Assembly: GCF_003287875.1 (NCBI RefSeq)
Contig: NZ_QMKK01000030.1
Location: 1 to 64,000 of the forward strand
Direction: 5' to 3'
Origin: Martinezella tropici
GTDB taxonomy: Bacteria > Pseudomonadota > Alphaproteobacteria > Rhizobiales > Rhizobiaceae
Length of the DNA stretch: 64,000 bases
The first letter of the stretch is position 1; each line of letters opens with the position of its first letter. Under the pieces are notes generated by a model. The model was not told the origin of the DNA, did not search any database, and saw only the letters and a list, made by a program, of their open reading frames with translations. Both the position numbers and the translations under genes were made by a program. Below are positions 57,459-64,000 of the stretch, in pieces.

Positions 57459-57483
57459 GGAAAGCTCTAATCTCCCCCCTGTT
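57459..57483 (+). promoter_or_regulatory. Weak EcfG-like promoter candidate
   Basis: GGAAA, 16 nt, then TGTT, 29-53 bp before the GTG start at 57512. Each element has one mismatch to GGAAC/CGTT, but spacing and the TT are kept. Confidence 0.22.
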
Positions 57484-57511
57484 ACGATATGTCTCCAGGA
57501 GATGGCGAAGG

Positions 57512-57739
57512 GTGGTCAACAGATACTCTCGCACCAGAGATGTGTTCCTGGATTCCGAGGCGCTCGCGATTTGCCAAAGCGCCTTTAACGCCATCCTTAC
57601 CCGCCTGGACATCAGTCGCGAACACGAGAACGCTGAGGACATTGCAGCCTTTGTCAGCAAGCTTTATCAGCAGGGCATCCACGATGAGAAAAAGCTCTTC
57701 GAGCTTAGTATCGCCACCACCGTTCATTTTCGGGACTGA
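57512..57739 (+). CDS. Small conserved-type rhizobial protein of unknown function
   Basis: 75 residues. Composition and pattern (FLDSEALAICQSAFNAIL, then AEDIAAFVSKLYQQGIHDEKKLFEL) are those of a helical protein resembling short uncharacterised rhizobial proteins that carry an LxxxxxxFDxI...LYxxGxxDExxL layout. The GTG at 57512 is chosen because GGAGATGGCGAAGG precedes it; a second GTG lies 10 codons later. No membrane segment. Function unknown. Confidence 0.6.
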   Translation: MVNRYSRTRDVFLDSEALAICQSAFNAILTRLDISREHENAEDIAAFVSKLYQQGIHDEKKLFELSIATTVHFRD

Positions 57740-57876
57740 ACGGCGGTGCACGCCTCTTGCTTATGTCGGCTGATCTTGGAGATGCGGGAATTTAAGGGTC
57801 GGCATCCGTAGAATCCAGGCTGAGCGGCTTGGCGGAAAATGAACTCGGCGGTGATCGTCAATCTCTCGGCACGGCT

Positions 57877-58146
57877 TCAAAGCGATCGAACGACCTCCAC
57901 AAGACGTTTCATGTCGGTGGGCTTCCCGAGATTGGGCACGTTAGCCAAAACATCATGCCTGGCGAGTTCCGCCGGATCGCTCGCACTGGCGAGGACGAAC
58001 GGAACACCCCACGTCTTGAGAAGCACGGCGACAGGCGTGATCTTCTCGCCATTGAGAGTGACATCCAGAACAGCAGCATCCGGACGTTGGCTCTTCAACA
58101 GTTCAACGGCCTGCCCGACCGAACCCGCCAGCACGCTGACAATGGA
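57877..58146 (-). pseudogene. Response-regulator receiver domain, 5'-truncated
   Basis: About 89 codons encode the last three-quarters of a receiver domain: GSVGQAVELLKSQRPDAAVLD with the phospho-acceptor Asp (outlined), VPFVLASASDP at the switch strand and LGKPTDMKRLVEVV with the conserved Lys. The first beta strand with its acidic pair is missing; the frame continues upstream only as non-homologous sequence, antisense to the next gene. It is probably a decayed gene. No DNA-binding or enzymatic output domain follows. Confidence 0.62.
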
Positions 58147-58268
58147 CCAAGTCGGGTGAGAGCCTGTCGTATAATACTCTGACCCGGGTTTTCGAGAAAG
58201 AGATTGGTGAGCAGCCCGCCAGAGAACCGACAGCAGGTCTAGGCATTCTCTTTCCAACGGAGATTTCG

Positions 58269-58511
58269 ATGTCAAAATTCCTTTTTCAACTTCTCGGGCA
58301 AAAGGGCCCGCTGCCCGTCGAATTGGAATACAACTTGGCCACAGTGGAGGACGCGAAGCGCCAAGCTCGAACTGCCCTCGCCGAGATTGCGCGCGATGGC
58401 CTTCCCGAAGAACCACTTAATATGCTGGCGGTGGAAGTATTCGACCATGAGCGGAGGCCAATCGTCGAGCTTCGGCTGCTGCTTGAAGAAATTCCGAAGC
58501 AGGAAACATGA
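58269..58511 (+). CDS. DUF6894-type small protein
   Basis: 80 residues. The pattern FLFQLLGQKGP, then ELEYNLATVEDAKRQARTALAEIARDGL (outlined) and VEVFDHERRPIVELRL matches the small DUF6894 family common in rhizobia: two short beta strands, a long helix and a final strand pair. A GGAG site lies about 8 nt before the ATG. Soluble, function unknown; members are often found among stress-responsive genes. The gap 58512-58704 holds only the next gene's promoter. Confidence 0.72.
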   Translation: MSKFLFQLLGQKGPLPVELEYNLATVEDAKRQARTALAEIARDGLPEEPLNMLAVEVFDHERRPIVELRLLLEEIPKQET

Positions 58512-58633
58512 TTAGACGGAAACTGGGCATTGAAGAGGCGACTTGCGAAGGTGGGGCTGGCTCCAGTTTCAAATATCCGTCGGTGCATCCTCGGCTGCTG
58601 AAACCATTAGAACAGCAATTGCCTGCCGCACCT

Positions 58634-58658
58634 GGAACATTGATCGTGATTGTTGGTT
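58634..58658 (+). promoter_or_regulatory. EcfG-like promoter for the DUF4142-hydrolase pair
   Basis: GGAAC at 58634-58638, 16 nt, then GGTT at 58655-58658. It has a perfect -35 element, correct spacing, and the GGTT -10 variant also seen before glgE and the manganese catalase. It is 46 bp before the ATG at 58705. Confidence 0.5.
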
Positions 58659-58704
58659 AGCCGTGGGATAGATTAGTCCATGTCACGCCTCGCAAGGAAT
58701 TTCC

Positions 58705-59202
58705 ATGAAGATCGCGACCACCGTTTTCGCTCTCTGCATGACCGCCCTCCCCGCAACCGCGGCGGACAATGGCGTAATGCAACACGCAACCGATTTCGCG
58801 ACGAAAGCAGCGATCTCGAACATGTTTGAGGTCGAAGCCGGCCGGATCGAGATTGCAAAAGGCCGTGCACATGACGCCAAGCAGCTTGCGGAGGATATGG
58901 TGAAGGACCATGGCGAGGCGGACACGATGTTGCGCGACGCCGCCAAGCAGGATGGCATTGCGTTGCCTGGCGCCCTCGATGACGAGCACAGACAGAAGCT
59001 GGCCGCCCTGGAGCAGAGCGATCCGCCCAACCTGGATCAGGCATATCTGTCGACCCAGGTCACCGCACATCAGCAGGCGGTGGAACTGTTCGACGCCTAT
59101 TCCAAGAAGGGTCCCGATGGCCGACTTAAAAGAAGCGCGGAAAAGCTCCTGCCGGATCTGCGCATGCATCTGACAAGGGTCCAGGCGCTGACCTCCAAAT
59201 GA
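58705..59202 (+). CDS. DUF4142-domain exported protein
   Basis: 165 residues. A signal peptide (MKIATTVFALCMTALPATAA, cut near residue 20) precedes a ferritin-like four-helix DUF4142 domain: ATDFATKAAISNMFEVEAG, QLAEDMVKDHGEAD, then AYLSTQVTAHQQAVELFDAY (outlined). Members are periplasmic proteins associated with stress and envelope maintenance; the biochemical role is unsettled. The stop overlaps the next gene's ATG by 4 bp, so the two are coupled, and an EcfG-like promoter precedes it. Confidence 0.88.
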   Translation: MKIATTVFALCMTALPATAADNGVMQHATDFATKAAISNMFEVEAGRIEIAKGRAHDAKQLAEDMVKDHGEADTMLRDAAKQDGIALPGALDDEHRQKLAALEQSDPPNLDQAYLSTQVTAHQQAVELFDAYSKKGPDGRLKRSAEKLLPDLRMHLTRVQALTSK

Positions 59203-60185
59203 TGCGGGATGAAGAACGCTTTTGGGCTGCGGAGGATTTGATCGGCGCGCGCCGGCTTAACTGGATGCTCAATCATCTTCCCCGATATCGGCCGGACCGC
59301 CGCTGGAACGCTAGGCTATTGCAAGGGCTAATCGAGGCGTGTCAGCTCTGCATCCTCGACGTGATCTTTCATAGGCAGGTCTATATCCGCACCATAAAAA
59401 CGAAAGCCGGCCCGGTCGCCATTCGCTTCACGGCGCCACCCTTTACGCCTGCCGGCCTCTACATCCATTTTCATGGTGGCGCCTGGGTCATGGGAAATGC
59501 ACGTCTGGAGGATGGCCTGGCAAAGCGGATGGCGCAGCGGCACGGAATCCTGGTTGCCGCGGTCGACTTTCGAAATGCCCGTGACGATCGTCTCGAGCGC
59601 ACACTGCAGCAATGCATTTCCGCGACCGAGTGGCTGATCGATAACCTGATCGATTTCAATGTGGATCGCGTCGTCATCGGCGGCGAGTCCTCAGGGGCTC
59701 ACCTCGCATGCGAAGCCCTCCTTCATCTGCAACGGATCAGCAAGATCAGTCACATTGCCGGATTTTATTCGGTATGTGGTGGATTTAATCTGGGTGCATC
59801 AGGAAGCCTGCGCGAAGCATCACATCGCAGCCTTCTCATTGACGGTCCAGCGACTATCGCAAATCTACGCAGATTGGTCCCTTCCCTTCCAGATGACCGA
59901 CAACGAGGTCCGCTTCACTGCGATCTTACGGGCCTGCCGCCGGCACTTTTCATCGCCGGCGCGCTCGATCCGATCGTCGACGACAGCATCGAGATGAGCG
60001 CAAAATGGCTGCGGCGGAATGGAAACTGCAGTTGCATCATCGTCCCAGAGGCACCGCACGGGTTCAACCGCTTTCCAACATCGCTTGCCAACAAGGCGAA
60101 TGAGTTCGCCGCGAGATGGATCAAACAAGCGTTTGACATGGCACGGCATGCTGAAAGCTCACGGAACCCTTACGCGCAAGCATGA
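59199..60185 (+). CDS. Alpha/beta hydrolase, hormone-sensitive-lipase-like
   Basis: 328 residues. HSL-family layout: oxyanion motif IHFHGGAWVMGNARL, nucleophile elbow VVIGGESSGAHLACEALL (Ser in GESSG), acid Asp in IAGALDPIVDDS and catalytic His in VPEAPHGFNRFP. No signal peptide. A 55-residue helical N-terminus may form the cap over the active site. The first ATG overlaps the DUF4142 stop (ATGA), so both products are made together although one is exported and the other is cytoplasmic. Probable short-chain ester hydrolase. Confidence 0.88.
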   Translation: MMRDEERFWAAEDLIGARRLNWMLNHLPRYRPDRRWNARLLQGLIEACQLCILDVIFHRQVYIRTIKTKAGPVAIRFTAPPFTPAGLYIHFHGGAWVMGNARLEDGLAKRMAQRHGILVAAVDFRNARDDRLERTLQQCISATEWLIDNLIDFNVDRVVIGGESSGAHLACEALLHLQRISKISHIAGFYSVCGGFNLGASGSLREASHRSLLIDGPATIANLRRLVPSLPDDRQRGPLHCDLTGLPPALFIAGALDPIVDDSIEMSAKWLRRNGNCSCIIVPEAPHGFNRFPTSLANKANEFAARWIKQAFDMARHAESSRNPYAQA

Positions 60186-60308
60186 CGCGGCCGCCAGACG
60201 GCTGCCCTTCGGCCTGGTATGAGGCGTGATGCTGTGACGTCCCCATCGGCCGGTTGTGTGAAGATCGGAGCCGAGCGGAAAAACGCCGGAACACCAACCC
60301 CAGATGTC

Positions 60309-60330
60309 GACCCGGCGGTACAGCCGGGTC
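60309..60330. terminator. GC-rich hairpin between convergent genes
   Basis: GACCCGGC and GCCGGGTC form a perfect 8-bp stem with a 6-nt loop in the gap between the hydrolase and catalase-fusion genes, which converge here. It could serve both transcripts. No strong T-run follows on either side. Confidence 0.4.
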
Positions 60331-60333
60331 ATT

Positions 60334-60371
60334 TGGCACGAAAGTGGAACCTGTGGGTCTATATCGTGCCA
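60334..60371. repeat. 8-bp inverted repeat
   Basis: TGGCACGA at 60334-60341 and TCGTGCCA at 60364-60371 are perfect inverted copies 22 bp apart, next to the GC-rich hairpin in the same convergent gap. It may be a second stem of the terminator region. Confidence 0.3.
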
Positions 60372-60424
60372 GAGCCCTGGTGTAATGCGCATTGGCATTG
60401 TGGTCAGGCACATTCTCGACACTC

Positions 60425-61693
60425 TCAAGTGACACTGCGCGGCATTCTCGCGGCGGACATCAGCGGCTGAGCGACCTGGTCCAACAATTGGCCGGCATTC
60501 TGCTCTTCGCCAAGAGACAATGTGAGTAACTGAGCAACTGCGGACTGGCCAAGTTGCAGGGCGAGATTCCGTGCAGTCGTATAGGCTGCGATTTCGTAGT
60601 GTTCGACGCGCAACGCCGCACCGATCAGCGCCAAATCCGCAGGGGCGTCTTCTTTCTTTTTTCCCTCTGCCATCACCTCCTCGCCTTCCTCGACCAGACC
60701 GGCCATTCCTTTACAGGGTTTGGCGCGTGAGGTCGAACCGAGAAAACGGAGACATTCGTTCAGGCGATCGACCTGCGTCTCCGTTTCCGCGAGGTGACGC
60801 TCGAAAAGCGTTTGCAGTTGCGAACTGCGAGCAGCTTTCTGCATCTTGGGCAAAGCTTTCAAAAGTTGCTTTTCCGCATGCAGCAGGTCACGCAACTCAT
60901 CGACGAGCACGTCCTGAATCGCTTCCGACCCTTCCGAAAGGGCACTGCGAGCTTTAATCGCCGGTCCGCCGCTTTCAGTATTCCTGATGCTCTGGAAAGC
61001 GGGAGCCTCGACGAATTCCCAATCTACGCCCTCGTTCCAGGGGCCGCGCGTATCGACCTCCCCGAGATCGCCTTCTCCAGTTGAGTCATTGAAAAACTGA
61101 TCGACGAGACCAGCGGTTGGCGCAATTTTTCCGACGCTCAACGGCGGCTTTCCCATGCTTTCAAGGGCGAGAGAGAACGCACGCATGTGGGTGATTTCCC
61201 TCGTCATCAGAAATTGCAGCGCATCCTTCGTTCCCGGGTCGCGGCAAAAATCGATCAGCCGCTCGTAGACTATCTTCGCTCGCGCCTCTGCTGCAATATT
61301 GCTACGCAGATCAACGTCCAATTCTCCGGTGATCTTGAGATAGTCCGCGGTCCAAGGGTTCCCCATCGAATTGAAGAGATTTACCCCGCCGCCGCCGGCA
61401 ATTGCGATGAGCGGGTCGGCCTCGGCCTCTTCTCTAACCGACTTCAGAGGTTTCAAATGCATTCGGGCCAGTGTGCCAACGATCTCAAGGTGACTGAGCT
61501 CTTCAGTTCCGATATCCATGAGGAGGTCCTTACGTCCAGGATCCTCGCAATTCAGTCCTTGAATGGAATATTGCATGGCCGCCGCAAGCTCGCCGTTCGC
61601 ACCGCCGAATTGCTCTAGCAGCATGTTCCCGAACTTCGGATCGGGTTCATCGACCCGCACCGTATACATAAGCTTCTTGACATGGTGATACAT
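60425..61693 (-). CDS. Manganese catalase fused to a DUF892 (YciF-type) ferritin-like domain
   Basis: 422 residues in one uninterrupted frame. Residues 1 to about 250 are a manganese catalase: the dinuclear ligands fall in the expected order as Glu35, Glu65, His68, Glu135 and His168, the last in FLMTREITHMRAF. Residues from about 256 (IQDVLVDELRDLLHAEKQLL) to the end are a complete DUF892/YciF-type domain, ferritin-like and normally a separate 160-170 residue protein. The protein should remove H2O2 without haem while the second domain may bind iron or another metal. GAGGAGG precedes the ATG, and an EcfG-like promoter lies 28-52 bp upstream. Confidence 0.9.
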   Translation of the reverse strand: MYHHVKKLMYTVRVDEPDPKFGNMLLEQFGGANGELAAAMQYSIQGLNCEDPGRKDLLMDIGTEELSHLEIVGTLARMHLKPLKSVREEAEADPLIAIAGGGGVNLFNSMGNPWTADYLKITGELDVDLRSNIAAEARAKIVYERLIDFCRDPGTKDALQFLMTREITHMRAFSLALESMGKPPLSVGKIAPTAGLVDQFFNDSTGEGDLGEVDTRGPWNEGVDWEFVEAPAFQSIRNTESGGPAIKARSALSEGSEAIQDVLVDELRDLLHAEKQLLKALPKMQKAARSSQLQTLFERHLAETETQVDRLNECLRFLGSTSRAKPCKGMAGLVEEGEEVMAEGKKKEDAPADLALIGAALRVEHYEIAAYTTARNLALQLGQSAVAQLLTLSLGEEQNAGQLLDQVAQPLMSAARMPRSVT

Positions 61694-61720
61694 GCGACAT
61701 CCTCCTCATTGATCGCAACT

Positions 61721-61745
61721 AACCGAGCGCCCTGAAGAATGTTCC
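61721..61745 (-). promoter_or_regulatory. EcfG-like promoter for the manganese catalase fusion
   Basis: Minus strand reads GGAAC, 16 nt, then GGTT. Perfect -35 element and spacing, with the GGTT -10 variant. It ends 28 bp before the ATG at 61693. Confidence 0.5.
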
Positions 61746-62360
61746 GGCTGTTTTCGAGTTAATGGACTTCACCGCCAAGCGTTTACCCGTCGCGGATCCG
61801 GTCGCGGACGCTAGAGAGCCGACCGCAAACGCTATCGCGTATCAAGCAACTCTCGATGTTTGGGATATCACCGAGCCGTTACTGAATCGTCGTCAAGCGG
61901 CCGGTTTGTATAAATCCGCCTCCAGGCCGATTGGCAACAGGGTGTATGGATTTCCGAGGACGATCGAAACAAATCACGCGTGGATGAATAAGATAGTTTC
62001 CTGCATTAACGATAATTGAAGCTAGTATGCCACCGCAACAGAAAGCCATACGAAACTGATCATGTATCCCGTCGTGAGCGAAATACAGACCGCAAACAGA
62101 ACAGCGAAGCACCTCGACGACATATTGAAGCTCCTTCACTCGATTTTCGTTGGGTCGCAGGCATGCTATGATACTGATATCACCGTTACAGATAAAATCT
62201 CGAACTCCAGATGGACATTAATGTTCCGTTCAGAAATTTCGGAGCTTCGGTAGAATTCTTCAATCACAGCCAAACGTGGAAATAAGATCGAATAGTCCTA
62301 CCAAGTAGGCCGCCATATATCCGACATTTTCCACTCCATCCGCTCGATCGATATGCTTAT
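61746..62360. other. Long intergenic region, AT-richer, without recognisable gene
   Basis: About 615 bp between the catalase fusion and cyoD. An 85-codon plus-strand frame at 61762-62019 has no ribosome site and no family resemblance, and the composition is less GC-rich than the flanking genes. Nothing else was recognised. It may be decayed sequence. Confidence 0.4.
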
Positions 62361-62774
62361 CTATGGCTGCATATTCACCATTTGATCCATCGGCATCATG
62401 TTTTGCTTCAGATGATCCATGATCCAGATGGAACCTAAGACAATAAGCACCACGACCAATATGCCGAACGCCAGCGCGAGCACATTGTTTGTGTTGTCTG
62501 GGCCGGTGGTGATATGCAGAAAGAAAACCAGGTGGACGCCCATTTGCGCGATTGCGAGTACGACCAGCGCTACCGGGATTGCCGGCCCATAAACGATGTT
62601 GGAAGTGGCTAGCAGAAAGGAAGCAACCGTCAGGATGATCGAAAATCCGAGACCCAAGTTTGCGTTCAACACCCAATGGCCGCTTTCTTCCGGTGGCTCG
62701 TCACCGGGCGCATGGTCGTCCCGCAAGTTCCGCCTGTTATCATATATGTCCGTGTCGGTGTCGGAGGTACTCAT
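62361..62774 (-). CDS. cyoD: Cytochrome bo-type ubiquinol oxidase subunit IV
   Basis: 137 residues. A polar N-terminus of about 35 residues precedes three membrane helices; the middle part AIAQMGVHLVFFLHITTG is the CyoD hallmark. It is an accessory subunit that helps assemble the CuB site of the quinol oxidase. A methionine-rich C-terminal tail (QNMMPMDQMVNMQP) is longer than usual. It is the last gene of the operon and overlaps cyoC by 1 bp. Confidence 0.93.
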   Translation of the reverse strand: MSTSDTDTDIYDNRRNLRDDHAPGDEPPEESGHWVLNANLGLGFSIILTVASFLLATSNIVYGPAIPVALVVLAIAQMGVHLVFFLHITTGPDNTNNVLALAFGILVVVLIVLGSIWIMDHLKQNMMPMDQMVNMQP

Positions 62775-63466
62775 TAGCGAACTCCCATCAGATAGACGAT
62801 CGTGAAAATGCCGATCCAGACGATATCAAGTGCATGCCAGAAGAGATTGAAGCAGATCAATCGATGAATGATCTCGCGGCGAAATCCTTTTATAAAGACT
62901 TGGGCCATCATCGTGGCCAGCCATACGCCGCCGAGCGTGACGTGCAGTCCATGCAGTCCGACTAGCCCATAGAAGGAAGTGAGCATTGCGCTGCGTTGCG
63001 GCGTGAAGCCGCGGTCGGATAGTTCAATGAATTCCAACAGCTCAAGAAGAACGAATATCAGTCCCAGCAGGCCTGTCAGAAGCAGGAATATAAGCGTCCA
63101 CAGCTTATTGCGTACATTTGTCGCCGCAAACGACAGCATGCAGGTGTAACTCGACAACAGCAGCGCCGCCGTCTCGAATCCCACGCGCTGCACATCGACC
63201 ATATCAGCAATCGTCGGCCCACCTGCCGTCGCTCCCCTTTGCACGGCGAATGCGGCAAAGAAGCAGGAGAAAATGATGATGTCGCTCAGCAGATAGATCC
63301 AGAAGCCATAGCCGACAAGAATCCGCTTATTGGCGGGACCGGTAGCGCCCTGGCCAGTTCCCGCCACGGGCTCTCCGGAGCCGTGAGCACGGTGGCCCAG
63401 ACGATGCGGATCTTCGCGAACGCGCCGTATGGCTTCGACGCTCGCCGGCAGGCCGGTATCGGTCAT
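62774..63466 (-). CDS. cyoC: Cytochrome bo-type ubiquinol oxidase subunit III
   Basis: 230 residues, with an N-terminal hydrophilic extension of about 45 residues before the first helix; the Escherichia coli protein is a little shorter. The five-helix core shows FWIYLLSDIIIFSCFFAAF, ELLEFIELSDRGFTPQRSAM, SFYGLVGLHGLHVTLGG and the terminal FNLFWHALDIVWIGIFTIVY, as in CyoC. It overlaps cyoB by 4 bp (ATGA). Confidence 0.94.
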   Translation of the reverse strand: MTDTGLPASVEAIRRVREDPHRLGHRAHGSGEPVAGTGQGATGPANKRILVGYGFWIYLLSDIIIFSCFFAAFAVQRGATAGGPTIADMVDVQRVGFETAALLLSSYTCMLSFAATNVRNKLWTLIFLLLTGLLGLIFVLLELLEFIELSDRGFTPQRSAMLTSFYGLVGLHGLHVTLGGVWLATMMAQVFIKGFRREIIHRLICFNLFWHALDIVWIGIFTIVYLMGVR

Positions 63467-64000
63467 GGCAATACTCCCTGTTCGGACATTCGCGCAAGCA
63501 TCGCCTCGCGAGCGGAGCGCCGGGCGCGGTCGACGCGCGCGACCTCGTCGGCCGAAACCTCGAATTCATGAACGTCGCGCCACGCGAAGACCACGAAGCC
63601 GATGAAAGCGGCCACAAGCGCCACGATGGCAAGCCACCAGATGTACCAGATCATCGCGAAACCGAAGACCGTGGCGAAAAAGGCCGTATAGACGCCAACC
63701 GGACTGTTCACAGGCATCTCGATCGGCTCATAATCCGGTTCCGGCGACAGATGCTGAGATTCAACGGCGCGCAGTTTGATACCCCAATAGGCCTCCTCAC
63801 CCTCGACATTCGGCATGACGGCAAAATTGAAAAACGGCGGCGGCGATGGGGTGGCCCATTCAAGAGAACGACCATCCCACGGATCTCCGGTGATATCCCG
63901 CAGCTTTTCCCGTTCGCGGATGCTGACCACCAATTGAATGACTTGCGCGACGACACCCAGGATTAGGATGCCGACACCGGCGACGGAGACATAAAGCCAG
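63463..64000 (-). CDS. cyoB: Cytochrome bo-type ubiquinol oxidase subunit I (5' end beyond window)
   Basis: About 179 C-terminal residues, with the frame still open at the window edge (WLYVSVAGVGILILGVVAQV is read from the last bases). GDPWDGRSLEWATPSPPPFFNFA is the conserved segment near the end of CyoB, followed by YWGIKLRA and two further membrane helices before a basic tail. The haem and copper ligands lie outside the window. The gene order cyoB-cyoC-cyoD indicates a standard cyo operon reading leftward. Confidence 0.93.
   Translation of the reverse strand, partial: WLYVSVAGVGILILGVVAQVIQLVVSIREREKLRDITGDPWDGRSLEWATPSPPPFFNFAVMPNVEGEEAYWGIKLRAVESQHLSPEPDYEPIEMPVNSPVGVYTAFFATVFGFAMIWYIWWLAIVALVAAFIGFVVFAWRDVHEFEVSADEVARVDRARRSAREAMLARMSEQGVLP

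Noticed and set aside
61762..62019. 85-codon plus-strand frame in the gap before cyoD
   Set aside because: It has no ribosome site, no protein-like domain pattern, and lies in AT-richer, apparently non-coding sequence.

Overview
The window looks like a Rhizobium/Agrobacterium-group alphaproteobacterium. The support is high GC with rhizobial codon use, a rhizobial-type palindromic intergenic element at 54512-54564, ring-degradation genes paired with LivHMGF-type ABC importers, an 1,070-residue GlgE with an extra N-terminal domain, and EcfG/RpoE2-type promoters (GGAAC-N16-CGTT). The catabolic load, orphan transport proteins and several decayed genes suggest an accessory or secondary replicon; that is inference. 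No rRNA, tRNA, CRISPR array or intact insertion sequence was seen.

Layout. 1-1805: end of an acyl-CoA-dehydrogenase-fold gene plus a ketopantoate-reductase-like gene. 2156-17965: a trehalose/alpha-glucan island holding both glucan-linked trehalose routes. treY-glgX is divergent from treZ, and glgE-treS/mak-glgB is a tightly coupled operon; a stand-alone receiver protein follows. 18129-19217: a decayed patch with a formaldehyde-activating-enzyme-like fragment and an interrupted exonuclease fragment around a small stress-type gene. 19323-43909: aromatic catabolism in three blocks. (i) A VOC ring-cleavage dioxygenase with an esterase, divergent from a LysR regulator. (ii) A nine-gene operon (31571 down to 22179) with two hydroxyquinol-type intradiol dioxygenases, maleylacetate reductase, a complete branched-chain-type ABC importer and a TfdB-like phenol hydroxylase, divergent from a second, paralogous LysR. 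(iii) A ten-gene operon (41955 down to 32618) with an SDR, a second complete importer, a zinc alcohol dehydrogenase, an alpha/beta hydrolase and a two-component FADH2 monooxygenase, divergent from a XylR/DmpR-like regulator whose AAA+ domain is degenerate.

44124-55286: a GntR-controlled divergent locus. Leftward it encodes a TIM-barrel isomerase/dehydratase-like protein, a polar-amino-acid-type ABC importer, shikimate dehydrogenase, a tautomerase, type II dehydroquinase and a Gfo/Idh dehydrogenase, ending at a LivM remnant. Rightward it encodes a third intradiol dioxygenase, HpaH-type hydratase, HpaI-type aldolase and a leaderless solute-binding-like protein. Two near-identical 12-bp palindromes lie between the arms. 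The set reads as uptake and breakdown of a quinate/shikimate-like compound by an unusual ring-cleavage route, and is the best candidate here for an undescribed pathway.

55411-61693: small and stress-type genes: a putative lipoprotein, an orphan SsuA-like binding protein, two small conserved-type proteins, a truncated receiver domain, a DUF4142 protein with an HSL-type hydrolase, and a manganese-catalase/DUF892 fusion. EcfG-like promoters precede several of these as well as the trehalose genes, so osmoprotectant synthesis and oxidative-stress defence may share the general stress response. 62361-64000: the end of a cytochrome bo-type ubiquinol oxidase operon (cyoB partial, cyoC, cyoD).
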